DNA from: Pholis gunnellus
Taxonomy: Eukaryota > Chordata > Actinopteri > Perciformes > Pholidae
Assembly (NCBI GenBank): GCA_910591455.2
Contig: OU342817.1
Coordinates: forward strand, 14,581,915-14,645,914
Reading direction: 5' to 3'
DNA: 64,000 nt
Shown here: positions 12,101-37,413 of the stretch, in pieces
How positions within the stretch are numbered: position 1 is the first letter of the stretch
Layout: each line of letters begins with the position of its first letter
Translations under genes and position numbers: made by a program
Notes under the pieces: generated by a model
The model's input: only the letters and a program-made list of their open reading frames with translations
The model's database searches: none
Told to the model about the DNA's origin: nothing

Positions 12101-12628
12101 AGCGAGCAAAAGAAGAACGACCAACCTCTGTATTTTAAGTATTTATTGAGAGTCTTTCATGGGGTTTGAGTTCGGGGAATGTTGCACCTTCACCTCACTT
12201 ACCGACACACAGCGGCCAAGTAGTCATTTGTGCTGACTTTGCAAGATAAAGGGTGTTAAAATGTAACATAACAAAGTCTGCTTGTCTGGCACTGACAGCC
12301 ACATAAATGATACGTCATGTCTTTTCAAATCCACTGGTCCAATGACTGTCGTCCGGGGCGTGGCTACCTTTGAATGTCGTCCCCTGATTGGCTACTTGGC
12401 GAAAACACACAGGGCAGTGCACATCCATACGATTTTGCTTCATTCTCATGGAAGTTAACTCGAAGTTTTCCAAAAGGATAATGTAGCGTTTAGGTTGCAT
12501 GTACAGAGTGTCCCTACATTTCAGACGTCTGTGTGTGTGTTTTGAAACCGACCTTGTGTTTTTATACTTGTGAGAAAGTAAACAGAAGAAGAGGAGAAGT
12601 CACCATTGTTCGAACTGGATCGTCTAAC
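12100..12628. promoter_or_regulatory. Head-to-head promoter region of akna (-) and gpsm2 (+)
   Basis: Between the two divergent genes lie a CRE-like TACGTCAT (12311-12318), CCAAT (12339-12343), a GC box GGGGCGTGGC (12355-12364) and an inverted CCAAT, ATTGG (12387-12391). Downstream, CTAAC|GTAAGT gives a donor at 12629, so a noncoding gpsm2 exon may end at 12628. Transcription starts are inferred, not seen. Confidence 0.55.
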
Positions 12629-15393
12629 GTAAGTTCGGCCGCTAACGTGCTAACTCGCTACTTTTTAGCTGGATGCGACACTGACACCAGTGAGGGGTGA
12701 ACGTATGGTGTTCACAATGCTCTCTTTCAAGCTTCCTCACTGAAGAGTTACGCTAAAAATCTTAATATTTACATTCACATGAAATGCCAATAAGAACTAC
12801 AAACACGTGATGTAGTATTTAAACCGTCCTATATGCATATAGTCAACATATATGACGTCATGATTGGTTTAACTGTACTTGTCTTACATTATTATGTTCA
12901 CTTTCATGCACTAATTCATATGGTAATACACTGCTATAAAGTCACACACACACACACACACATCACCCATACCGTTAGTGTGTGGCATGTTGTTTGTACA
13001 CTTAGCTAAAAGTAAGTTTTTGTTAAAACACTAAGGTGTGGATTTAAATGTATGCTCATCTAGGAGGCTGTAGTTTGAGGTGCTGTTGAAATGAATTGTT
13101 CTAGTGGGACGTGTTTCTCATATTTGGTCTTCCCTCATTGAGTTGTTTATTAGGTTAACCTGGTTTTTGTACCTACATAAACTGGCAGCTAAGTGTGTGT
13201 ATATCACCCGGAGAACTAAATCACCAAGTATTTATTAGTTTAATGTCATATACAATCTATATCATAGTGTCCATAATACTAAAATGTTCACACACGTTAC
13301 CAAGTACCGCAACAACGGCATATTTAGGTGTAAGGTTATTCATGGTCACAACACTTTTCCTTGCAGGCTTCCCAGATTTCCTGTTCCTGTGTGGAAGACT
13401 TACCGGTCAGTATCCCTGTACTTATGCAGCTTGTTTCTTTCTTTTTGTTTTCGCTGGCTCATGCTGTAATGCTGAGTGGTGTTTCCATATTTAGATTTTT
13501 GCTCTCAGTGGCTGCAGTAATTTTAGTGCATCAATGGGCCGTGAGCACAATGAAAATAGAGCACATCTGCCGTGTGTTTAAGGTGAAATCATGTCCTATT
13601 TGTGACACGAGGAGTCAGTGATTACCTGCCGAGAAGCTGTCAATAACAAAACAACCTCTTTGTTTCCTTTGATGTTCCTTTTAGTCACGGATCACATCTT
13701 CCTGTTACACACTTGCCCGGGCTCACTGTAGCTCTGTGAGCAGGGCAGGTCTCTTGTTAAACACACCCAGTTGGCATACAATGGTGGAAAAGGCTGCACC
13801 AGCACTGGCACACTGCAATTGGTGATTATAATACTTGTGCAGGGACATGTACTGCACAGACTCCCAAAGCCGTGGGCTTTAGCTTGTGTTATTACTGTTC
13901 ACGTTCACGTAGCGACAGGAAGTCTAGGCTGGGCACAGTGATGCTTTAATTCACTCTTCTTTGGACGGGTTGATTAAAAACACAAGAACTCCAAACAAAT
14001 TGCAGGCCCTAAACTGTAAAACGTCTCCTCAATTCCTCAAGTTCAGTGTTGAAATACTTCTGCCATTCATGCTGTGTTGTTGAGTGTTTTTATTGAGAGA
14101 GATTTATTGGCCTTAACCTTCGTTGAACAAGAGATTCTGACATCAACCAGACAGTTCTTTGTCAAAACAGTTCTTTGTCTCTGCTTTGGTTGGATTAATG
14201 AACACAGTACAAATCTGACAACAGTCAGACTTCTAAGTAGTATTAGAAGTAGAAGAAGACAAGTTAGCATACATCAAGTGGCCTTTCTTTAAAGTAGGGC
14301 TAAATATATTTAGTTAGCTGGAAAAAGAACACAATGGTGCTCATTTAATGCCCCATCTATAACATGCAATGCCATTTATGTGCCAGTGCCATGTGCTTTA
14401 CCTGTGTCTGAGAAGTTTTCAAATATACACACTGTTTGTTTGCCTTCCTTGTCTTTTAGCATAGGGAATTGACTCAGTTTGCAAGTTGCAAAGTGGTCTG
14501 CTCCCATTCTGTCTGTGTGAGGAGGGGCTGATGGGTTAAAGTTGGGGCACAAATGGGTGTGGCTAATATGATCTCATGGAAAAATGAGGTAATGGTTGAC
14601 TCTGGTTTTTACTTGGTGCATTGTATCTTGTCCATGTAGCTTGCTTATCGCTGTCCCTTCCTTTGGTGGACGTAGCATTACGCACAGCAGAGGTTCTTCT
14701 GTTCTTGTTTTTGCTTCTCTCAGAGCTTCACTTCTAATTTAGTGATCTTTTTCCTGATAAATCATGCAACAGGTTGCCGGCTTCTCTTTCTTTCCAGCGA
14801 CTACCTCTTCTTTGCATTTGCACACTCTGATCATACTTTTCCTGCCATGTCTGCTTGCATAAGTTGCATTCTGTGGCGTCCATAGCTCGCTCGCCTTCAG
14901 AGCACACACACACGCACATCTTCAAGCCTGGATGAGTTGAGTCAGCGTCTTTTGATTGACAGCTTGCCCGTGTTGACCCCCCCCCCCCCCCCCTCTCAAC
15001 CATTCATCCATTCATGCTCTCTCACTCTCCGCCTGCCCTCGCTTGTGCTTGCTGCTGTTTGGGTCGGTGTTGCCATGGCACCGTGTGGCCAGAATGAGGC
15101 TTCACGTTCAGCATCCTTGTGTTGTCTTCACAGAGGGCCGCTGGTGAGATTGCGGTGCAGTGACGCGAAAACACACAGTGCACGAAACGCAGCCGCGTGG
15201 ACTGCCGCTCAGGACTCTGCAGCTTCTGTCTAAAACACTCACGGGGTTACCTTCAACCTGTCAACATTCGGCAGACGGACGGTCACAGACTTTGGCCACA
15301 TTTTGTGACTTCTCGTGTGGTTGACCTCCTCTTTTCCAACTCCCTTTAACCAAAGATTTTTTTGGGAACGAAACTGGGATTTTCCCTCATATT
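12629..15393. other. gpsm2: gpsm2 5' intron / 5' UTR region
   Basis: No coding exon recognised. It holds a short (CA)n near 12944-12961 and an interrupted C-run around 14978-14993. Noncoding exon boundaries just upstream of the start-codon exon could not be fixed; a second promoter near 15.0-15.3 kb is possible because sequence there is GC-richer. Confidence 0.5.
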
Positions 15394-15403
15394 ATGCACA
15401 TCA

Positions 15404-21322
<5,919 letters not shown>

Positions 21323-21330
21323 ACAAAGCA

Positions 21331-21332
<2 letters not shown>

Positions 21333-21361
<29 letters not shown>
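21333..21361. repeat. A29 homopolymer in gpsm2 3' UTR
   Basis: An uninterrupted A-run starting 11 nt after the gpsm2 stop codon. It is too close to the stop, and lacks an upstream AATAAA, to be a genuine poly(A) addition site; the 3' UTR presumably continues past it. Confidence 0.9.
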
Positions 21362-21364
<3 letters not shown>

Positions 21365-22015
21365 ACAGCCGGGTTTTCTTTGTTTTCATCTCATGGAGGT
21401 GTGGATGGACAGCGAGAGGTGGTCACTCACAAGAAAGCCTTGTGTATTTTTACATGTGTCCTTTTGGACAAAACAAAGCACTGTCAGCATTATATGTAGT
21501 ATACGGTATGAACGAAATCTCAAATTAACGTGGACTTGTTGTTATCCAACAAACTCTCAGCAGTATCAGGGACACAAGTGTTTTTTTTATCCTTCTGTAC
21601 TCATTTCACCCTGTGTGTATTTTTCAATACACAACTGCCGTTATGTCTGTATTTATTGTACTTTTTTTTTTAATGATTGTTATGATTCTGCCGTCCCACC
21701 ACTATGAAGTAATGTGGCTTCACTCACAGTGGTGTCTGAGTCAGTGTGGGCACAGAGGTACAGCACTCTTTCCATGTATTTTGTTTATATGTGGGTGTGT
21801 GTGGGTGTGTGTGGGGGGGGGGGGGTTTATCAAGGTCAGGCTAGGGAAATGGTATTTTGAGCAAACTATTTGATAAAAGAATGAATTTCACCCGTGTGTG
21901 TACAGCCCTTATGCTCTTTCTACTAAATGTTTCGTCCATGGAGGCATCTGGTTTTGGCTTTTTAAAATGTTCGATGTGAACGAAACACAAAAGATCCAGT
22001 TTGTGTAAAAGACAC

Positions 22016-22021
22016 TTTATT
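22016..22021 (-). terminator. wdr47: Candidate wdr47 poly(A) signal AATAAA
   Basis: Minus-strand AATAAA about 1.39 kb after the wdr47 stop codon (23406-23408), followed downstream on the minus strand by T/GT-rich sequence. It fits the end of a 1.4-kb 3' UTR. Not confirmed by transcript evidence. Confidence 0.5.
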
Positions 22022-23405
22022 GAACGTACCAGCAGTCAGACTTGAGTTAGCTTGAATTAATTTAAGTCACTTTTAAAAACAAGAATTAGAAAGGCTTAAT
22101 ACAAGAGCCACTAGCATTTCAAAAACATAGCAACTGTACATACATAAACTCAACTGAAATAAATACATCTATGTACGTATTAGTTTGGCCATATTTGTTA
22201 AAACAATATATATACTATACATTAACATAAAATATGCATCTTTGTAAGTAAATTAATATTAGAAGAAAATGTGCAAAGAAAAAGTGCGCATGTAAAATAC
22301 AAGAAAAGAACAATGCATATGCCCCAAATACTGGTTCTAAATAAATATGGAAACACCCGTTCGTCCATTCAGATTTCTTTGTGCATATGGTTAGACCCTC
22401 GCTCTGGGCAAAGGCTGCCACCTACCGTCGTCATCGTGTTACAGCAGGAGACAAACCAAAGCTTCTGAACACTGAAGACTCCTCACCCGAATGAAAGGAC
22501 GCTCAACCACAAATTCCACTTTGCGTTTCCCTTTGACGCCGACATAACAACAACCTTCCATTGCAAGCAAGCCACCGCGAGAGACTGAATTCAAATTCAA
22601 AACAACTGCACGAGCTAATTTACACTTTTTTGAGTTGTAGCAATGCAGTGGATACAGTTAAACAGACATCAGCACATCCCACAGGGAAGCAACAGCTGGT
22701 AATAGCACTTCTACAGATTCAGCCTCCTGATAGGAAAAGCAAACTACTGACACACTGAAAAAAAATGACTACACTATAAATTCAACTTGTTTTCCCAAAA
22801 CGATAGCAGCAAAACACCAGCTGTAAGAAAATGATGCGCAAAAGACGAAGGAATGTAGGACTTCTCAAGATGACTTGACAAAATTTGATCTTGAAAAAAT
22901 GACCATATTATCTAGTTTGTTTGGTTTGCTTTTACATTTTTATCTTATGGAAACTGAGAACTCAAGGAAGGCACCATCATGAACAAAGCACTCTGTCCTG
23001 TCTAATCTCAACAACTCCTCAGTGAAAAGGACGTGCAGCAACTGTATAACGAGTGAAGATGGAGACGAAGTGATGGTGAGGAGAAAATAAAGGAATGACC
23101 CTGCCGTTTAACCCCTCGAGGTGACGATGTGAAAAGTGAGTGACGCAAAAGAAAAAAGGGAGAACATGCGGCATGTGTGCTTCTGATATGTCACAGGTTA
23201 GTATCCATTTTGGTTTCCTACAGACAGAAGTGAAAGGCCCATTCACCCGTTTGTGTGTCGATCTATGTGTGTGTGTTTCCAAGCTGTAAGTGTCGAGTGT
23301 GTGGAAAGAGTGCGACGGTGTTGATGGTGCAGGAGGAGGGTTTAGGGGGAATGTGTGCGTTTTAGATTATAACTGGTTGTCTGTGCGTGTGCGCGTGTGT
23401 GTGTG
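22022..23405 (-). other. wdr47: Presumed wdr47 3' UTR
   Basis: AT-rich sequence downstream of the wdr47 stop codon with only short open frames on either strand and no splice-site-bounded exon. Extent inferred from the AATAAA at 22016-22021. Confidence 0.5.
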
Positions 23406-32111
<8,706 letters not shown>

Positions 32112-33289
32112 GGTGACGACGGGCTGACAATGACGGGGGCAATTAAGCAAAACACTAATAAAACTTCATACACACACACAAACTAACAAAATCAGTTAAA
32201 GTTTGGTCCCAAGTCTTGATTAAAAGTGATTTTGTAAATATGTGCAACATGTAGAATACATCAATATCAGAAAATATCCCGATTGATATTGTGATAATGA
32301 TGTCAGCCATATTGCCCAGCCCTAGGAGCAAGTTTCTATTGGAGGAAGCATCTGAAATGCATAAAAGTACAAGCATAGAGATCACCAGTGGTAATGACTG
32401 GAGGACTGTGGCTCGACTGGAAAGCTCCTAAACATGCATGTGTGGAACTGTACGCATCTGAAATGAATGCACACATCTCACACTAGCCTACTTCTCCTTT
32501 ATGAACCCAAATGTCCAGCTTTCCATCTGTCCACGGTCAAATTTCATCCAACATGCATGAAACTCACAATGCGTACATCCAAAAATGCAGTCACACATCT
32601 CACATTAGGGTTAAATATCGGTAGATCAAAGGTGTGCAAGGTGACAGCAGTGCAGTCTGTAGCGATTTGCAACAAGCTCTTGTTTGCCTGCTAACTTTGT
32701 CTTCAGGCTCCACCCAATCAAATAAATCAGGCGGTGTTATCCAGATGGACTGAGCCTCTGCTTAGGAGGTATTTTTATGCTCTTCAGCCTTTGATTTATC
32801 TATCCTGCATCAAACATCTGACACATATGACACGAGGAGTCCAGCTTTTCCACGTCAGATGATCGTGATCTACATTCCACATAAGACTCACAGAGGCTGA
32901 GATAAAAAAAAAACAGCGACTTCTGTGTCCAACTTAGCCTGAAAGGATGCAGACACACTCTCCTCCACATGTTGTCTTAACAGAGCAGAGAAATATCTCT
33001 TGTGTTATTGCCATGACAGTGAGTAGCCTCTCGTGCATCATGGCCATCAATCGATCAACAACTGCGACAAAACACAGAAATAGCCGTTTTGCCCAGCTGA
33101 GAAGTAATCAAACACACACACAAGCAGTCCTGCTAAGCTAGCATTAGAGGAGGCTAATAACACTGGCACTAAGCCTCAAGTCAAACAGCATAAGGAGCTT
33201 AGGCTACTTGTTAGCTTTGCGTAGCTTCTGAATTTAACCACCGGATTACAGCGAAACCAACAAATAGCTAGTTACCGTTGGGGCTCATA

Positions 33290-33720
33290 CAAAGCGGACT
33301 AATTTCGGTTGGTAGGAGGGGAGACTGGGTAGCTAGCCAGGCCGAAGGGGAGAGAGAGGCATCCTCCAATGGTTAGCTGGACGGGCGGGGTGCGCACTGA
33401 CAGCTTCCTCTGGAACAACACGAACCGGCCTGCGTGCTGCGTTTAATGCTCACCTGTTTCTAGCGATACATGGGATGGAAAAAAACAGTCCCCCGGGTGT
33501 GTCCTTTTCGCTGTGGACAGACGCTGTCACGACGAGGTGCTGCTCGGTGTTGTCAGCGGTGTTTGTCCCGTCTGTGCCTCCGCCTCTTCTGACTGCGTCT
33601 CCGCCCTGCTGGATCTCTCTCTCTGCCGCTCCGCTGCTGCCCTGCCCTGCCTGTCTGCTGCTGTTTGCACGAGCGCCGCCTCCATCCATCCTGCACACAC
33701 ACACGCGCGCGCACACACAA
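33290..33720 (-). promoter_or_regulatory. wdr47: wdr47 promoter and noncoding first exon
   Basis: CpG-richer sequence. A minus-strand donor, AACAG|GTGAGC, ends a probable 5' UTR exon whose left edge is 33454; it would splice to an acceptor at 32125-32124, 12 nt upstream of the start codon. The transcription start is not visible; the exon probably reaches about 33.6-33.7 kb. Confidence 0.5.
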
Positions 33721-36420
33721 ACACTCTCAAACTTCAGCAGCAAGAGCTCAACATGGTAGCAACAAATCAAATACATAAAGATGAATAAAGTGAGATGCAA
33801 CTTGTCAGATGTTATGTCAGAACATTTTTTTTATGAATAGTCATAAACGGTGAGGTCCACAGAGGTTGAAATGGGGCCCTTTTCATCTGTTGTGCCAAAA
33901 AAGCTCTTTTCAATTGATTTCACTTCACCTCTACGTAGCCTGCCTTTAGTGGAATGGAACTAAACCCATTTACTCAAGTACTGTACTCACGTAAACTTTT
34001 TAGGTGCTTTCACTCCACTGTAAATACAAAATATAAATGAATTAATACATTATGATGTATCATTATGGATTAAGCTACAGAGCAGTGTATTAGCCCCATC
34101 TTTGCCAGCGGTACAATTAGTAATCCTTACATAATGATATTATAGATATTATTCTGACATGAGCCATTCTGCATTAAGAATACTTAAGAGCAGTACTTTT
34201 ACTTCCAAACCAATAGAAGACATTTGTGGAAGCTGTTAGTGCTCTGTATGCCTGCAGTGTCCTGTCTTCATTAACACGGCTCCTCTGTGGCCCCTCAGTG
34301 AACCTCTATCCCATCAGGTCTCTATCCAACACTGGTCGGATTCATAATTAAATACATAATTCCCACAATCCACGCAAAACCAAATGTGAATTGTTTGTGT
34401 CTAAATGCTATACAGGAATTTATAGTGATATTTTTGCATAAAACTTTATTTTGGTAAGATTCTATTTGATTGATTTATTAGACAATTGTCTCCAGGATGT
34501 GTGAGAGGACATTTTGTTTTATTATCCCTAACAAAGGAATAATCAGCTTTCTCAATTTCAAATATCGTACAGGAAAAGCTTTCTAAATGACCTCAAACAT
34601 GTCTTTGGCATTTCTGTCTGCTATTTTCTGTCAATTATCAGCCAACATACTGTAGATACCAATATATCTGCTATGAGCTAATATTGGTTGATACATGGGC
34701 CCAGCTGATTATCCATCAATAAGATCAATATGAGGATGTGAGGGAACACGTGCAGATTTTTTAAATAATATTTTCTGTTATATTTAACAGCCATAAGTCT
34801 ATGGTATTCAGTGTCTTGCCACAGCAGGCTTCAGTAGTCTGGACAACAATACACAGCTACACTTCAAGTGTCTGAGTCTCTCTGATGGTCTGTGTGTGTG
34901 TGTGCATCATACAAGGCACAGTAATGATGACACTTGTGTTATTTACTTAGCTCTTGTGGTGGTAGAAGGATACTATGTCAGTTTCAATGAGGCTAGTATT
35001 CCACCGAAATCAATCAAGACAGGGATGTGAAGCCATGAATACTGTTGATAGCTGGCATTTTAATAAAGCTCAAAGTAATAGAAAAACAACATAAACCCAT
35101 GAACAGTTGAGCATATTTAGTAAATTGAACAGAAAATGAGTTGGAAAAAATACAATGGTTTTCTCAGTATGCTTAATTAATGAATTTCATACAATACCAC
35201 AATAAAACCTCATTAAGATTTCATATACCTAGCCTTTGCTTTCAACACACTTCCTTCAACAGCTGTACTGCTTCATTAGTACACAACTCCAACAGGTCAA
35301 TGTCATTACAAAAAATACTTCTATATGCCAAAATATATATATGTACAGTGCCAACACATGCGGAAGGAACATGTGCTAAAAAGTCATGTAAAAGTAAAGT
35401 AACAAGCATGACGGTCCTGACGACAGTGGACAGGGTCTTGGAGAAGCATCGTGGGTGAATTCATATATTTACAATCTACTTTGAGGGTAATCAAGCTCTA
35501 ACAGTTAAGACAATATCCACATTAAAGTGGCATTTTAAGTATTTGTTAGTTCCAACTGCAACATGGTCGATGGTGATTATTCCAATTACTCTTAAATTGC
35601 ACAGACTGATGACACAGGATGGGACTTCCGTCTATATTCTACGACTGATGATGATCGTCTTACCAGTGATACTGTTGCGTGATCACACTTTTTGCATTTG
35701 TAGCATAATTAAAGGCCCCAAAGGACAACATACTGATACACATACGTGATAAATTATAAAAGCTACAAGCAGACTCGCTCATTTTGGATGGATCTGCCAT
35801 CATATACAAACGTCACTTATATACGTACAGTATATTATGTTTCTCTGAATAAAATCTAAGACGCCTTTCAGAATATCTTCAAAGCATTATCAAAATGAGA
35901 TAAATTAAGAGTCTGTAGCAGGTGCTTTCCAGAATAGTTTCATGGCACTCCATCTGCTCAATCCTCTCATCATTCCACACTTTTGGATAGTAATTGCAAT
36001 CGCCAACTGAGGTACTTTCCTCACTCTTCTTGGCACTTCACTATACACACACACATACACAAATTTGAACTGTTTTATACATTTTTCAATCACATGTAAG
36101 AAAAAAAGCAAGAACTAAAAAAACGTGCCCGTGTAGCAGCAAAATTCTCATTAAAAAAATGCTGCCTCTACCTGATCACGGATCAGACAGGCCACCCTTG
36201 CAACAACCTGCCTAATGGGGGGCGTAATCTGATCCCAGACCTGCGAGTGCACACAAATTCAGTCTTTTTTAACAGGTGCTGACAAACTCACACCGACACT
36301 CACAGCGCATCCAAATGACACAAAACAAGCATAAGGCCACACATGATCAACTTATAGAAACCAAACTGCCTCTTTGTGAGGCGTGACATTCAGTGCTTCA
36401 GTGGTTCAACTAGGTAAGGC
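33720..36420. other. Spacer between wdr47 and camsap2
   Basis: AT-rich, with no supported coding exon. It carries a diverged MITE-like repeat at 33965-34215 and may contain a long camsap2 3' UTR. Several minus-strand AATAAA hexamers occur (for example near 34446 and 34484), so the true camsap2 end is uncertain. Confidence 0.5.
33965..34215. repeat. Diverged MITE-like repeat (ACTCAAGTACTGTACT type)
   Basis: TTACTCAAGTACTGTACTCA, a nearby TTTCACTCCACTGTAAA and a later TACTTAAGAGCAGTACTTTT resemble a very common teleost non-autonomous repeat; it is related to the copy at 11275-11690 in the opposite orientation. Confidence 0.45.
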
Positions 36421-36439
36421 ATTGGTCCGCCTTTTTGTT

Positions 36440-36445
36440 TTTATT
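36440..36445 (-). terminator. camsap2: Possible camsap2 poly(A) signal AATAAA
   Basis: The first minus-strand AATAAA downstream of the camsap2 stop codon, about 260 nt away. The CAMSAP2 3' UTR is long in other vertebrates, so a more distal site near 34.4-34.5 kb is also possible. Confidence 0.3.
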
Positions 36446-36701
36446 CTCTCTTTTTTTGGCACGTGAGAACATTGATACACATGCTGACAAGTAAACACTT
36501 GTGTCCCGTTTAATTAGTCCAGAGCGTAACAGTCAACTCTGTAACAACAATGTCTGTGAGGCCCACTTGTGTTCTACATTCCAGTTGTGAAATATTACAG
36601 TGAGACCACGTGTCCTTTCAATGAAAATGTAAAACTAACACACAAATTCTCCTGTGCTCGTTCCAGAGAAGCATGTCCAAATCTTGCCCGGCCGTCTGGT
36701 G

Positions 36702-37413
36702 CTACTTAGTGTGCAGTTTTTTGGGCGTGGCCTGCTTCTTGGTTTGCCACAGATGGCTGGCGATGGTGATGGCGTCCACACTGGCGGACATGGTTTTGGC
36801 CGGGATCAGGCTGAACTGCTTTCTGTCCGAGTTGTACTTATACAGGCCCTCGATCATCTTGATCGTGATGCTCTTCGGCCCGATGCCCGCCAGTTTGGTG
36901 ATCTCCTCTGTCTCCGGGCAGTAGGCGTACACGGACCTGAACTGGCATCCGGCGTCACGGAACAACAGAAGGAAGTTATTGGCTTCGGATTTCTCCATTT
37001 CCTGCACAAAACCAAAGACAAAAGTCATCGTTTAGTGCAGCATATTTCATGCAGAAAAACACACGCACACGTTATTTGCAAAACATACATCAAGTATCTT
37101 GTTCTTCTGGCCTTCGTTGACCTTGCCAGCCAGGCAGCAGTGAGCCAGGGCATTCTGGATGATGTACTTGTTGGACTTGGCACTCGGCTCCTTGTATAGT
37201 TTGGGTCCTGTGGGAAGAAAGCCCGCGCATGAGATTGCAAAAATCTCTGTGTAAATCTCGACAAACACTATGTAATAATTACAGGTATGTCTTCTACCTG
37301 TGTACTCATTGTTGGAGGGCGTGGATGAGGTGGTGGAGTCGTTTTCCCAATCCTTCTCTCCGTTGCGACTGCCAGTCGAAGGACAAGAAGAAAAACCTTC
37401 TGCAGAGTCCGGC
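36702..37413 (-). CDS. camsap2: camsap2 CKK-domain exons
   Basis: Three exons (37413-37298, 37207-37089, 37001-36702) encode the STGSRNGEKDWEND segment, then YTGPKLYKEPSAKSNKYIIQ, and the rest of the CKK microtubule-binding domain, ending KKQATPKKLHTK with the stop at 36702-36704. The CKK fold recognises the minus-end lattice. No truncation or missing block is seen. Confidence 0.94.

Larger units (their letters stand above)
21323..22160 (+). other. gpsm2: gpsm2 3' UTR and convergent overlap zone with wdr47
   Basis: No plus-strand AATAAA appears until 22158-22163, which already lies inside the presumed wdr47 3' UTR. Either gpsm2 uses a variant hexamer earlier or the two convergent 3' UTRs overlap. 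A (GT)n/G-run occurs at about 21789-21826. Confidence 0.4.
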
